Assembly: GCF_036373705.1 (NCBI RefSeq)
Contig: NC_089863.1
Coordinates: 4,654,357-4,718,356, forward strand
DNA: 64,000 nt
Direction: 5' to 3'
From: Amia ocellicauda
Taxonomy: Eukaryota; Chordata; Actinopteri; Amiiformes; Amiidae
Under the pieces are notes generated by a model, which worked only from the letters and a program-made list of their open reading frames with translations, ran no database searches and was not told the origin of the DNA. A program made the translations under genes and the position numbers. Positions 33,946-46,547 of the stretch are shown piece after piece; the stretch's first letter is position 1, and each line of letters begins with the position of its first letter.

Positions 33946-34986
33946 GATCACGGCAGCCTTTCACAGAAGAGCAATGATTGCTGCCTCAATAAAGTGCTCA
34001 TCTCTTTCCATTGCGTTGCAATCCTGTTCCGTCCTGTCTCAAAATGTTGTCATTACCCTCGAGTGGAATATCCGGGGTGGCGGTGTGCATGGTGGGAGAT
34101 GGCCTGCGAGGGTGCAGGGCGTGTCTGCTTGCTTTGGGTCTTGGGGGGGGGCTGGTGTGGCTGAAATGCCAGCGCTTAATTTTTGGTCCTGGGGCGAGGT
34201 ATATGAGAAAAGGCCCCACTATCAAGATTTCAAGTGACCACACCACCCTCAATCAATTCCCCGCAAAGCCCAAGTTACTGGTGGGCACTTCAGCAGCCAA
34301 AGAGCCACACCTTGGAGCAATTAGAAGATGGAATGAAACGAAAAGCAATTACATTAAGATCTACACCTCCATAAAACGAGAGGCTAAGCTCTCACCCTTG
34401 GGGAAGGTGCACGTACAGCCCAGATAGCATCAGGAATGTAAAGTTCATGTTTCGGACGGTGTTAATGAGCAATTCTAATCTTTCATTTTTATTACATTCA
34501 TCATTCGCTTCTCTCTATTCAATATGGTTGTGTATTATGGTTGTCATTATATTGCCTTTTATATTGTGTTTAGATTTGCTTTCACCTCATTGTCTCATTT
34601 CTTATTCCCAACTGTTATTATTAAGCTTGCACGTGTGCCTTATTATCATTTGTTTTCGTTTGAGGGAATCAGCGCCGCACAACACCCCTGGGTCCACCTG
34701 CACTCCATCACCAAGCGTTCCTCGGGTACTTGGGCCATAAGTATTGAACGTCAGGTGTGCGTCTTTGTGTTTCTGCTCCCAGGTTGCGTGCGCCGCTTTT
34801 CCATCCACGACCCCAGTCTTGACCCTGCATCTACGAAACACTGCATTAAGATCCTGTGTGGCCACATTCACAACTGTATACAGACCACTGTGTGTTTTTG
34901 GTTCATTTGGATGCCGCCTGGGAGTCTTGCTGAAACCAAGCAACGTCGTCAACCTGGTCGTTGAAGACTGGCAAAAACATGGCTAT

Positions 34987-35068
34987 TGGCAGCGGTGGGA
35001 GTTGAACCCACGCCTCCGAAGAGACTGGAGCCTAAATCCAGCGCCTTAGACCGCTCGGCCACGCTACC
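34987..35068 (-). tRNA. tRNA-Leu(TAG), unit 20, C59 variant
   Basis: Same gene as unit 16. One private change in the 5' flank ('acccaggg'). Confidence 0.92.
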
Positions 35069-35468
35069 CAGGGAAGGACCTTGTCTTACCGCTTTGTATG
35101 TCTGGATGTATGTAAGCATGCATGCATGCATACATGCATGCACGCATGCATGTATGTATGAAGTTATTGTCATGATGATTTCAATGATCAAATCCTATGC
35201 ATTTAATCTAGTTTCGTCAAAAGACGTCGATTAAGGTGAAGTCTTGTGTCTGCGTGCAAACAGACTACGAGTCCACTGCGCAGTATGTGCGGGTCACAAT
35301 ACAATCCTTTCGAGCCCGTACAGATTGGGATGTTTTCATGCTAAATGTACTCGGTGCATCTTCAACAGCAGCAAAGGTCAACAGCGCTGTTGAAAATGTT
35401 GATACGCAGAAGCGTCCACCACGTGAGATGACTGATGCAGGTGTGACCGTAGACATCGTGGTGGGTGT

Positions 35469-35550
35469 GGTAACGTGGCCGAGTGGGCTAAGGCGCTTCA
35501 TTTAAACTCCAGTCTCTTTGGAGGCGTGGGTTGGAATCCCACCGTTGCCA
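35469..35550 (+). pseudogene. tRNA-Leu-like (TAA), unit 20
   Basis: A37 variant, with 'gtgggctaag' in the D loop. Confidence 0.75.
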
Positions 35551-35664
35551 ACTTCCTTTAGCCATTAAAGTCATGGTGCTTTCCTAGTTGCACCTCGTCG
35601 TTCCATTTCACACGTTACTTTTCTGGACATGTACTTTGCATGTCAACAGGGAGCACTCTTGGCA

Positions 35665-35746
35665 GACGAGGTGGCCGAGTGGTTAAGGCGATGGACTGCT
35701 AATCCATTGTGCTGTGCACGCGTGGGTTCGGATACCATCCTCTTCG
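35665..35746 (+). pseudogene. tRNA-Ser(GCT)-like, unit 20
   Basis: Same as unit 19. Confidence 0.77.
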
Positions 35747-36787
35747 GATCACGGCAGCCTTTCACAGAAGAGCAATGATTGCTGCCTCAATAAAGTGTTC
35801 ATCTCTTTCCATTGCGTTGCAATCCTGTTCCGTCCTGTCTCAAAATGTTGTCATTACCCTCGAGTGGAATATCCGGGGTGGCGGTGTGCATGGTGGGAGA
35901 TGGCCTGCGAGGGTGCAGGGTGTGTCTGCTTGCTTTGGGTCTTGGGTGGGGGCTGGTGTGGCTGAAATGCCAGCGCTTAATTTTTGGTCCTGGGGCGAGG
36001 TATATGAGAAAAGGCCCCACTATCAAGATTTCAAGTGACCACACCACCCTCAATCAATTCCCCGCAAAGCCCAAGTTACTGGTGGGCACTTCAGCAGCCA
36101 AAGAGCCACACCTTGGAGCAATTAGAAGATGGAATGAAACGAAAAGCAATTACATTAAGATCTACACCTCCATAAAACGAGAGGCAAAGCTCTCACCCTT
36201 GGGGAAGGTGCACGTACAGCCCAGATAGCATCAGGAATGTAAAGTTCATGTTTCGGACGGTGTTAATGAGCAATTCTAATCTTTCATTTTTATTACATTC
36301 ATCATTCGCTTCTCTCTATTCAATATGGTTGTGTATTATGGTTGTCATTATATTGCCTTTTATTTTGTGTTTAGATTTGCTTTCACCTCATTGTCTCATT
36401 TCTTATTCCCAACTGTTATTATTAAGCTTGCACGTGTGCCTTATTATCATTTGTTTTCGTTTGAGGGAATCAGCGCCGCACAACACCCCTGGGTCCACCT
36501 GCACTCCATCACCAAGCGTTCCTCGGGTACTTGGGCCATAAGTAATGAACGTCAGGTGTGCGTCTTTGTGTTTCTGCTCCCAGGTTGCGTGCGCCGCTTT
36601 TCCATCCACGACCCCAGTCTTGACCCTGCATCTACGAAACACTGCATTAAGATCCTGTGTGGCCACATTCACAACTGTATACAGACCACTGTGTGTTTTT
36701 GGTTCATTTGGATGCCGCCTGGGAGTCTTGCTGAAACCAAGCAACGTCGTCAACCTGGTCGTTGAAGACGGGCAAAAACATGGCTAT

Positions 36788-36869
36788 TGGCAGCGTTGGG
36801 ATTTGAACCTACGCCTCCGAAGAGACTGGAGCCTAAATCCAGCGCCTTAGACCGCTCGGCCACGCTACC
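36788..36869 (-). tRNA. tRNA-Leu(TAG), unit 21, T-stem damaged
   Basis: Lacks C59, but G51 is A and C65 is A, so the T stem gtagg/cccaa has two mismatches. It differs from its higher-order counterpart, unit 17. Likely inactive or unstable. Confidence 0.72.
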
Positions 36870-37269
36870 CGGGGAAGGACCTTTTCTTACCGCTTTGTAT
36901 GTCTGGATGTATGTAAGCATGCATGCACGCATACATGCATGCACGCATGCATGTATGTATGAAGTTATTGTCTTGATGATTTCAATGATCAAATCCTATG
37001 CATTTAATCTAGTTTCGTCAAAAGACGTCGATTAAGGTGAAGTCTTGTGTCTGCGTGCAAACAGACTACGAGTCCACTGCGCAGTATGTGCGGGTCACAA
37101 TACAATCCTTTCGAGCCCGTACAGATTGGGATGTTTTCATGCTAAATGTACTCGGTGCATCTTCAACAGCAGCAAAGGTCAACAGCGCTGTTGAAAATGT
37201 TGATACGCAGAAGCGTCCACCACGTGAGATGACTGATGCAGGTGTGACCGTAGACATCGTGGTGGGTGT

Positions 37270-37351
37270 GGTAACGTGGCCGAGTGGTCTAAGGCGCTTC
37301 ATTTAAGCTCCAGTCTCTTTGGAGGCGTGGGTTGGAATCCCACCGTTGCCA
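37270..37351 (+). pseudogene. tRNA-Leu-like (TAA), unit 21
   Basis: Same as unit 13. Confidence 0.78.
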
Positions 37352-37465
37352 GCTTCCTTTAGCCATTAAAGTCATGGTGCTTTCCTAGTTGCACCTCGTC
37401 GTTCCATTTCACACGTTACTTTTCTGGACATGTACTTTGCATGTCAACGGGGAGCGCTCTCGGCA

Positions 37466-37547
37466 GACGAGGTGGCCGAGTGGTTAAGGCGATGGACTGC
37501 TAATCCATTGTGCTGTGCACGTGTGGGTTCGGATACCATACTCTTCA
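37466..37547 (+). pseudogene. tRNA-Ser(GCT)-like, unit 21
   Basis: Same as unit 14. Confidence 0.76.
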
Positions 37548-38587
37548 GATCACGGCAGCCTTTTACAGAAGAGCAATGATTGCTGCCTCAATAAAGTGTT
37601 CATCTCTTTCCATTACGTTGCAATCCTGTTCCGTCCTGTCTCAAAATGTTGTCATTACCCTCGAGTGGAATATCCGGGGTGGCGGTGTGCATGGTGGGAG
37701 ATGGCCTGCGAGGGTGCAGGGCGTGTCTGCTTGCTTTGGGTCTTGGGTGGGGGCTGGTGTGGCTGAAATGCCAGCGCTGAATTTTTGGTCCTGGGGCGAG
37801 GTATATGAGAAAAGTCCCCACTATCAAGATTTCAAGTGACCACACCACCCTCAATCAATTCCCCGCAAAGCCCAAGTTACTGGTGGGCACTTCAGCAGCC
37901 AAAGAGCCACACCTTGGAGCAATTAGAAGATGGAATGAAACGAAAGCAATGACATTAAGATCTACACCTCCATAAAACAAGAGGCAAAGCTCTCACCCTT
38001 GGGGAAGGTACACGTACAGCCCAGATAGCATCAGGAATGTAAAGTTCATGTTTCGGACGCTGTAAATGAGCTCTTCTAATCTCTCATTTTTATTACATTC
38101 ATCATTCGCTTCTCTCTATTCAATATGGTTGTGTATTATGGTTGGCATTATATTGCCTTTTATTTTGTGTTTTGATTTGCTTTCACCTCATTGTCTCATT
38201 TCTTATTCCCAACTGTTATTATTAAGCTTGCACGTGTGCCTTATTATCATTTGTTTTCGTTTGAGGGAATCAGCGCCGCACAACACCCCTGGGTCCACCT
38301 GCACTCCATCACCAAGCGTTCCTCGGGTACTTGGGCCATAAGTAATGAACGTCAGGTGTGCGTCTGTGTGTTTCTGCTCCCAGGTTGCGTGCGCCGCTTT
38401 TCCATCCACGACCCCAGTCTTGACCCTGCATCTACGAAACACTGCATTAAGATCCTGTGTGGCCACATTCACAACTGTATACAGACCACTGTGTGTTTTT
38501 GGTTCATTTGGATGCCGCCTGGGAGTCTTGCTGAAACCAAGCAACGTCGTCAACCTGGTCGTTGAAGATGGGCAAAAACATGGCTAT

Positions 38588-38669
38588 TGGCAGCGGTGGG
38601 ATTTGAACCCACGCCTCCGAAGAGACTGGAGCCTTAATCCAGCGCCTTAGACCGCTCGGCCACGCTACC
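38588..38669 (-). tRNA. tRNA-Leu(AAG), unit 22, canonical
   Basis: Identical to unit 6. It is the last fully canonical AAG copy before the damaged block. Confidence 0.95.
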
Positions 38670-39069
38670 CGGGGAAGAATCTTGTCTTACCCCTTTGTAT
38701 GTCTGGATGTATGTAAGCATGCATGCACGCATACATGCATGCACGCATGCATGTATGTATGAAGTTATTGTCATGATGATTTCAATGATCGAATCCTATG
38801 CATTTAATCTAGTTTCGTCAAAAGACGTCGATTAAGGTGAAGTCTTGTGTCTGCGTGCAAACAGACTACGAGTCCACTGCGCAGTATGTGCGGGTCACAA
38901 TACAATCCTTTCGAGCCCGTACAGATTGGGATGTTTTCATGCTAAATGTACTCGGTGCATCTTCAACAGCAGCAAAGGTCAACAGCGCTGTTGAAAATGT
39001 TGATACGCAGAAGCGTCCACCACGTGAGATGACTGATGCAGGTGTGACCGTAGACATCGTGGTGGGTGT

Positions 39070-39151
39070 GGTAACGTGGCCGAATGGTCTAAGGCGCTTC
39101 ATTTAAGCTGCAGTCTCTTTGGAGGCGTGGGTTGGAATCCCACCGTTGCCA
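39070..39151 (+). pseudogene. tRNA-Leu-like (TAA), unit 22
   Basis: Two private changes: box A 'ggccgaatgg' (G15 to A) and 'gctgcag' in the anticodon stem. Confidence 0.75.
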
Positions 39152-39265
39152 ACTTCCTTTAGCCATTAAAGTCATGGTGCTTTCCGAGTTGCACCTCGTC
39201 GTTCCATTTCACACGTTACTTTTCTGGACATGTACTTTGCATGTCAACGGGGAGCGCTCTTGGCA

Positions 39266-39347
39266 GACGAGGTGTCCCAGTGGGTAAGGTGATGGACTGC
39301 TAATCCATTGTGCTGTGCACGCGTGGGTTCGGATACCATACTCTTCG
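39266..39347 (+). pseudogene. tRNA-Ser(GCT)-like, unit 22
   Basis: Box A heavily changed ('tgtcccagtggg') and D stem 'ggtgatgg'. Most decayed Ser copy. Confidence 0.74.
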
Positions 39348-40387
39348 GATCACGGCTGCCTTTTACAGAAGAGCAATGATTGCTGCCTCAATAAAGTGTT
39401 CATCTCTTTCCATTACGTTGCAATCCTGTTCCGTCCTGTCTCAAAATGTTGTCATTACCCTCGAGTGGAATATCCGGGGTGGCGGTGTGCATGGTGGGAG
39501 ATGGCCTGCGAGGGTGCAGGGCGTGTCTGCTTGCTTTGGGTCTTGGGTAGGGGCTGGTGTGGCTGAAATGCCAGCGCTGAATTTTTGGTCCTGGGGCGAG
39601 GTATATGAGAAAAGGCCCCACTATCAAGATTTCAAGTGACCACACCACCCTCAATCAATTCCCCGCAAAGCCCAAGTTACTGGTGGGCACTTCAGCAGCC
39701 AAAGAGCCACACCTTGGAGCAATTAGAAGATGGAATGAAACGAAAGCAATGACATTAAGATCTACACCTCCATAAAACAAGAGGCAAAGCTCTCACCCTT
39801 GGGGAAGGTGCACGTACAGCCCAGATAGCGTCAGGAATGTAAAGTTCATGTTTCGGACGGTGTAAATGAGCTCTTCTAATCTCTCATTTTTATTAGATTC
39901 ATCATTCGCTTCTCTCTATTCAATATGGTTGTGTATTATGGTTGGCATTATATTGCCTTTTATTTTGTGTTTTGATTTGCTTTCACCTCATTGTCTCATT
40001 TCTTATTCCCAACTGTTATTATTAAGCTTGCACGTGTGCCTTATTATCATTTGTTTTCGTTTGAGGGAATCAGCGCCGCACAACACCCCTGGGTCCACCT
40101 GCACTCCATCACCAAGCGTTCCTCGGGTACTTGGGCCATAAGTAATGAACGTCAGGTGTGCGTCTGTGTGTCTCTGCTCCCAGGATGCGTGCGCCGCTTT
40201 TCCATCCACGACCCCAGTCTTGACCCTGCATCTACGAAACACTGCATTAAGATCCTGTGTGGCCACATTCGCAACTGTATACAGACCACTGTGTGTTTTT
40301 GGTTCATTTGGATGCCGCCTGGGAGTCTTGCTGAAACCAAGCAACGTCGTCAACCTGGTCGTTGAAGACGGGCAAAAACATGGCTAT

Positions 40388-40469
40388 TGGCAGCAGTGGG
40401 ATTTGAACCTACGCCTCCGAAGAGACTGGAGCCTTAATCCAGCGCCTCAGACCGCTCGGATATGCTACC
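40388..40469 (-). tRNA. tRNA-Leu(AAG)-derived, unit 23, degenerate
   Basis: Changes: G7 to A with C66 to T (these two still pair), G9 to A and G10 to T (box A and D stem), A21 to G, and G51 to A in the T stem. Probably a pseudogene. Confidence 0.65.
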
Positions 40470-40869
40470 CGGGGAAGGACCTTGTCTTACCGCTTTGTAT
40501 GTGTGGATGTATGTAAGCATGCATGCACGCATACATGCATGCACGCATGCATGTATGTATGAAGTTATTGTCATGATGATTTCAATGATCAAATCCTATG
40601 CATTTAATCTAGTTTCGTCAAAAGACGTCGATTAAGGTGAAGTCTTGTGTCTGCGTGCAAACAGACTACGAGTCCACTGCGCAGTATGTGCGGGTCACAA
40701 TACAATCCTTTCGAGCCCGTACAGATTGGGATGTTTTCATGCTAAATGTACTCGGTGCATCTTCAACAGCAGCAAAGGTCAACAGCGCTGTTGAAAATGT
40801 TGATACGCAGAAGCGTCCACCACGTGAGATGACTGATGCAGGTGTGACCGTAGACATCGTGGTGGGTGT

Positions 40870-40951
40870 GGTAACGTGGCCGAGTGGTCTAAGGCGCTTC
40901 ATTTAAGCTCCAGTCTCTTTGGAGACGTGGGTTGGAATCCCACCTTTGCCA
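40870..40951 (+). pseudogene. tRNA-Leu-like (TAA), unit 23
   Basis: The 3' acceptor strand becomes ctttgcc (extra mismatch) and the variable arm reads 'ggagacg'. Confidence 0.75.
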
Positions 40952-41065
40952 ACTTCCTTTAGCCATTAAAGTCATGGTGCTTTCCTAGATGCACCTCGTC
41001 GTTCCATTTCACACGTTACTTTTCTGGACATGTACTTTGCATGTCAACGGGGAGCGCTCTGGGCA

Positions 41066-41147
41066 GACGAGGTGGCCGAGTGGTTAAGGCGATGGACTGC
41101 TAATCCATTGTGCTGTGCACGCGTGGGTTCAGATACCATCCTCTTCG
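41066..41147 (+). pseudogene. tRNA-Ser(GCT)-like, unit 23
   Basis: T loop ttcagat; 'catcctcttcg' end. Confidence 0.76.
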
Positions 41148-42187
41148 GATCACGGCAGCATTTTACAGAAGAGCAATGATTGCTGCCTCAATAAAGTGTT
41201 CATCTCTTTCCATTACGTTGCAATCCTGTTCCATCCTGTCTCAAAATGTTGTCTTTACCCTCGAGTGGAATATCCGGGGTGGCGGTGTGCATGGTGGGAG
41301 ATGGCCTGCGAGGGTGCAGGGCATGTCTGCTTGCTTTGGGTCTTGGGTGGGGGCTGGTGTGGCTGAAATGCCAGCGCTGAATTTTTGGTCCTTGGGCGAG
41401 GTATATGAGAAAAGGCCCCACTATCAAGATTTCAAGTGACCACACCACCCTCAATCAATTCCCCGCAAAGCCCAAGTTACTGGTGGGCACTTCAGCAGCC
41501 AAAGAGCCACACCTTGGAGCAATTAGAAGATGGAATGAAACGAAAGCAATGACATTAAGATCTACACCTCCATAAAACAAGAGGCAAAGCTCTCACCCTT
41601 GGGGAAGGTGCACGTACAGCCCAGATAGCATCAGGAATGTAAAGTTCATGTTTCGGACGGTGTAAATGAGCTCTTCTAATCTCTCATTTTTATTAGATTC
41701 ATCATTCGCTTCTCTCTATTCAATATGGTTGTGTATTATGGTTGGCATTATATTGCCTTTTATTTTGTGTTTTGATTTGCTTTCACCTCATTGTCTCATT
41801 TCTTATTCCCAACTGTTATTATTAAGCTTGCACGTGTGCCTTATTATCATTTGTTTTCGTTTGAGGGAATCAGCGCCGCACAACACCCCTGGGTCCACCT
41901 GCACTCCATCACCAAGCGTTCCTCGGGTACTTGGGCCATAAGTAATGAACGTCAGGTGTGCGTCTGTGTGTCTCTGCTCCCAGGATGCGTGCGCCGCTTT
42001 TCCATCCACGACCCCAGTCTTGACCCTGCATCTACGAAACACTGCATTAAGATCCTGTGTGGCCACATTCGCAACTGTATACAGACCACTGTGTGTTTTT
42101 GGTTCATTTGGATGCCGCCTGGGAGTCTTGCTGAAACCAAGCAACGTCGTCAACCTGGTCGTTGAAGACGGGCAAAAACATGGCTAT

Positions 42188-42269
42188 TGGCAGCGGTGGG
42201 ATTTGAACCTACGCCTCCGAAGAGACTGGAGCCTTAATCCAGCGCCTTAGACCGCTCGGCCTCGCTACC
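42188..42269 (-). tRNA. tRNA-Leu(AAG)-derived, unit 24, U8 lost
   Basis: T8 is A, removing the near-universal U8-A14 contact and the first base of box A. G51 is A in the T stem. The rest is canonical. Activity doubtful. Confidence 0.7.
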
Positions 42270-42669
42270 CGGGGAAGGACCTTGTCTTACCGCTTTGTAT
42301 GTCTGGATGTATGTAAGCATGCATGCACGCATACATGCATGCACGCATGCATGTATGTATGAAGTTATTGTCATGATGATTTCAATGATCAAATCCTATG
42401 CATTTAATCTAGTTTCGTCAAAAGACGTCGATTAAGGTGAAGTCTTGTGTCTGCGTGCAAACAGACTACGAGTCCACTGCGCAGTATGTGCGGGTCACAA
42501 TACAATCCTTTCGAGCCCGTACAGATTGGGATGTTTTCATGCTAAATGTACTCGGTGCATCTTCAACAGCAGCAAAGGTCAACAGCGCTGTTGAAAATGT
42601 TGATACGCAGAAGCGTCCACCACGTGAGATGACTGATGCAGGTGTGACCGTAGACATCGTGGTGGGTGT

Positions 42670-42751
42670 GGTAACGTGGCCGAGTGGTCTAAGGCGCTTC
42701 ATTTAAGCTCCAGTCTCTTTGGAGACGTGGGTTGGAATCCCACCTTTGCCA
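42670..42751 (+). pseudogene. tRNA-Leu-like (TAA), unit 24
   Basis: Same as unit 23. Confidence 0.75.
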
Positions 42752-42865
42752 ACTTCCTTTAGCCATTAAAGTCATGGTGCTTTCCTAGATGCACCTCGTC
42801 GTTCCATTTCACACGTTACTTTTCTGGACATGTACTTTGCATGTCAACGGGGAGCGCTCTCGGCA

Positions 42866-42947
42866 GACGAGGTGGCCGAGTGGTTAAGGCGATGGACTGC
42901 TAATCCATTGTGCTGTGCACGCGTGGGTTCGGATACCATCCTCTTCG
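42866..42947 (+). pseudogene. tRNA-Ser(GCT)-like, unit 24
   Basis: Same gene body as unit 5. Confidence 0.78.
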
Positions 42948-43987
42948 GATCACGGCAGCCTTTTACAGAAGAGCAATGATTGCTGCCTCAATAAAGTGTT
43001 CATCTCTTTCCATTACGTTGCAATCCTGTTCCATCCTGTCTCAAAATGTTGTCTTTACCCTCGAGTGGAATATCCGGGGTGGCGGTGTGCATGGTGGGAG
43101 ATGGCCTGCGAGGGTGCAGGGCGTGTCTGCTTGCTTTGGGTCTTGGGTGGGGGCTGGTGTGGCTGAAATGCCAGCGCTGAATTTTTGGTCCTGGGGCGAG
43201 GTATATGAGAAAAGGCCCCACTATCAAGATTTCAAGTGACCACACCACCCTCAATCAATTCCCCGCAAAGCCCAAGTTACTGGTGGGCACTTCAGCAGCC
43301 AAAGAGCCACACCTTGGAGCAATTAGAAGATGGAATGAAACGAAAGCAATGACATTAAGATCTACACCTCCATAAAACAAGAGGCAAAGCTCTCACCCTT
43401 GGGGAAGGTGCACGTACAGCCCAGATAGCATCAGGAATGTAAAGTTCATGTTTCGGACGGTGTAAATGAGCTCTTCTAATCTCTCATTTTTATTAGATTC
43501 ATCATTCGCTTCTCTCTATTCAATATGGTTGTGTATTATGGTTGGCATTATATTGCCTTTTATTTTGTGTTTTGATTTGCTTTCACCTCATTGTCTCATT
43601 TCTTATTCCCAACTGTTATTATTAAGCTTGCACGTGTGCCTTATTATCATTTGTTTTCGTTTGAGGGAATCAGCGCCGCACAACACCCCTGGGTCCACCT
43701 GCACTCCATCACCAAGCGTTCCTCGGGTACTTGGGCCATAAGTAATGAACGTCAGGTGTGCGTCTGTGTGTCTCTGCTCCCAGGATGCGTGCGCCGCTTT
43801 TCCATCCACGACCCCAGTCTTGACCCTGCATCTACGAAACACTGCATTAAGATCCTGTGTGGCCACATTCGCAACTGTATACAGACCACTGTGTGTTTTT
43901 GGTTCATTTGGATGCCGCCTGGGAGTCTTGCTGAAACCAAGCAACGTCGTCAACCTGGTCGTTGAAGACGGGCAAAAACATGGCTAT

Positions 43988-44069
43988 TGGCAGCAGTGGG
44001 ATTTGAACCTACGCCTCCGAAGAGACTGGAGCCTTAATCCAGCGCCTTAGACCGCTCGGCCTCGCTACC
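43988..44069 (-). tRNA. tRNA-Leu(AAG)-derived, unit 25, U8 lost
   Basis: As unit 24 plus C66 to T, giving G7-U66. Confidence 0.68.
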
Positions 44070-44469
44070 CGGGGAAGGACCTTGTCTTACCGCTTTGTAT
44101 GTCTGGATGTATGTAAGCATGCATGCACGCATACATGCATGCACGCATGCATGTATGTATGAAGTTATTGTCATGATGATTTCAATGATCAAATCCTATG
44201 CATTTAATCTAGTTTCGTCAAAAGACGTCGATTAAGGTGAAGTCTTGTGTCTGCGTGCAAACAGACTACGAGTCCACTGCGCAGTATGTGCGGGTCACAA
44301 TACAATCCTTTCGAGCCCGTACAGATTGGGATGTTTTCATGCTAAATGTACTCGGTGCATCTTCAACAGCAGCAAAGGTCAACAGCGCTGTTGAAAATGT
44401 TGATACGCAGAAGCGTCCACCACGTGAGATGACTGATGCAGGTGTGACCGTAGACATCGTGGTGGGTGT

Positions 44470-44551
44470 GGTAACGTGGCCGAGTGGTCTAAGGCGCTTC
44501 ATTTAAGCTCCAGTCTCTTTGGAGGCGTGGGTTGGAATCCCACCTTTGCCA
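44470..44551 (+). pseudogene. tRNA-Leu-like (TAA), unit 25
   Basis: Has the 3' ctttgcc change but the normal variable arm. Confidence 0.75.
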
Positions 44552-44665
44552 ACTTCCTTTAGCCATTAAAGTCATGGTGCTTTCCTAGTTGCACCTCGTC
44601 GTTCCATTTCACACGTTACTTTTCTGGACATGTACTTTGCATGTCAACGGGGAGCGCTCTCGGCA

Positions 44666-44747
44666 GACGAGGTGGCCGAGTGGTTAAGGCGATGGACTGC
44701 TAATCCATTGTGCTGTGCACGCGTGGGTTCGGATACCATACTCTTCG
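44666..44747 (+). pseudogene. tRNA-Ser(GCT)-like, unit 25
   Basis: Common 'catactcttcg' form, as unit 6. Confidence 0.77.
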
Positions 44748-45787
44748 GATCACGGCAGCCTTTTACAGAAGAGCAATGATTGCTGCCTCAATAAAGTGTT
44801 CATCTCTTTCCATTACGTTGCAATCCTGTTCCGTCCTGTCTCAAAATGTTGTCATTACCCTCGAGTGGAATATCCGGGGTGGCGGTGTGCATGGTGGGAG
44901 ATGGCCTGCGAGGGTGCAGGGCGCGTCTGCTTGCATTGGGTCTTGGGTGGGGGCTGGTGTGGCTGAAATGCCAGCGCTGAATTTTTGGTCCTGGGGCGAG
45001 GTATATGAGAAAAGGCCCCACTATCAAGATTTCAAGTGACCACACCACCCTCAATCAATTCCCCGCAAAGCCCAAGTTACTGGTGGGCACTTCAGCAGCC
45101 AAAGAGCCACACCTTGGAGCAATTAGAAGATGGAATGAAACGAAAGCAATGACATTAAGATCTACACCTCCATAAAACAAGAGGCAAAGCTCTCACCCTT
45201 GGGGAAGGTGCACGTACAGCCCAGATAGCATCAGGAATGTAAAGTTCATGTTTCGGACGGTGTTAATGAGCTCTTCTAATCTCTCATTTTTATTACATTC
45301 ATCATTCGCTTCTCTCTATTCAATATGGTTGTGTATTATGGTTGGCATTATATTGCCTTTTATTTTGTGTTTTGATTTGCTTTCACCTCATTGTCTCATT
45401 TCTTATTCCCAACTGTTATTATTAAGCTTGCACGTGTGCCTTATTATCATTTGTTTTCGTTTGAGGGAATCAGCGCCGCACAACACCCCTGGGTCCACCT
45501 GCACTCCATCACCAAGCGTTCCTCGGGTACTTGGGCCATAAGTAATGAACGTCAGGTGTGCGTCTGTGTGTCTCTGCTCCCAGGATGCGTGCGCCGCTTT
45601 TCCATCCACGACCCCAGTCTTGACCCTGCATCTACGAAACACTGCATTAAGATCCTGTGTGGCCACATTCGCAACTGTATACAGACCACTGTGTGTTTTT
45701 GGTTCATTTGGATGCCGCCTGGGAGTCTTGCTGAAACCAAGCAACGTCGTCAACCTGGTCGTTGAAGACGGGCAAAAACATGGCTAT

Positions 45788-45869
45788 TGGCAGCAGTGGG
45801 ATTTGAACCCATGCCTCCGAAGAGACTGGAGCCTTAATCCAGCGCCTTAGACCGCTCGGCCTCGCTACC
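45788..45869 (-). tRNA. tRNA-Leu(AAG)-derived, unit 26, U8 lost
   Basis: A8 and T66 as in unit 25. G51 is normal, but G49 is A, mismatching C65 in the T stem. Confidence 0.68.
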
Positions 45870-46269
45870 CGGGGAAGGACCTTGTCTTACCGCTTTGTAT
45901 GTCTGGATGTATGTAAGCATGCATGCACGCATACATGCATGCACGCATGCATGTATGTATGAAGTTATTGTCATGATGATTTCAATGATCAAATCCTATG
46001 CATTTAATCTAGTTTCGTCAAAAGACGTCGATTTAGGTGAAGTCTTGTGTCTGCGTGCAAACAGACTACGAGTCCACTGCGCAGTATGTGCGGGTCACAA
46101 TACAATCCTTTCGAGCCCGTACAGATTGGGATGTTTTCATGCTAAATGTACTCGGTGCATCTTCAACAGCAGCAAAGGTCAACAGCGCTGTTGAAAATGT
46201 TGATACGCAGAAGCGTCCACCACGTGAGATGACTGATGCAGGTGTGACCGTAGACATCGTGGTGGGTGT

Positions 46270-46351
46270 GGTAACGTGGCCGAGTGGTCTAAGGCGCTTC
46301 ATTTAAGCTCCAGTCTCTTTGGAGGCGTGGGTTGGAATCCCACCTTTGCCA
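46270..46351 (+). pseudogene. tRNA-Leu-like (TAA), unit 26
   Basis: Same as unit 25. Confidence 0.75.
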
Positions 46352-46465
46352 ACTTCCTTTAGCCATTAAAGTCATGGTGCTTTCCTAGTTGCACCTCGTC
46401 GTTCCATTTCACACGTTACTTTTCTGGACATGTACTTTGCATGTCAACGGGGAGCGCTCTCGGCA

Positions 46466-46547
46466 GACGAGGTGGCCGAGTGGTTAAGGCGATGGACTGC
46501 TAATCCATTGTGCTGTGCACGCGTGTGTTCGGATACCATACTCTTCG
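46466..46547 (+). pseudogene. tRNA-Ser(GCT)-like, unit 26
   Basis: As unit 25 with a T-stem change ('gcgtgtgttc'). Confidence 0.75.

Larger units (their letters stand above)
30591..37786. repeat. Higher-order repeat copy 2: units 18-21, 7,196 bp
   Basis: Same order and lengths of unit haplotypes as 23395-30590. Differences between the two copies are modest: unit 16 has 'gctatgcac' and 'accatcgag' where unit 20 does not, unit 19 has 'tctctgctcc', and the unit-21 Leu gene and its 3' flank differ. All four minus-strand Leu genes are TAG. Unit boundaries: 30591, 32391, 34185, 35986. Confidence 0.93.
37787..39586. repeat. Array unit 22 (return to AAG)
   Basis: Begins with the 'aaaagtcccc' and 'acgctgtaaatg' markers of units 15 and 19, so a third higher-order block seems to start here, but it lacks the 6-bp deletion and carries Leu(AAG). 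Its two plus-strand tRNA-like copies have several private changes. Confidence 0.93.
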
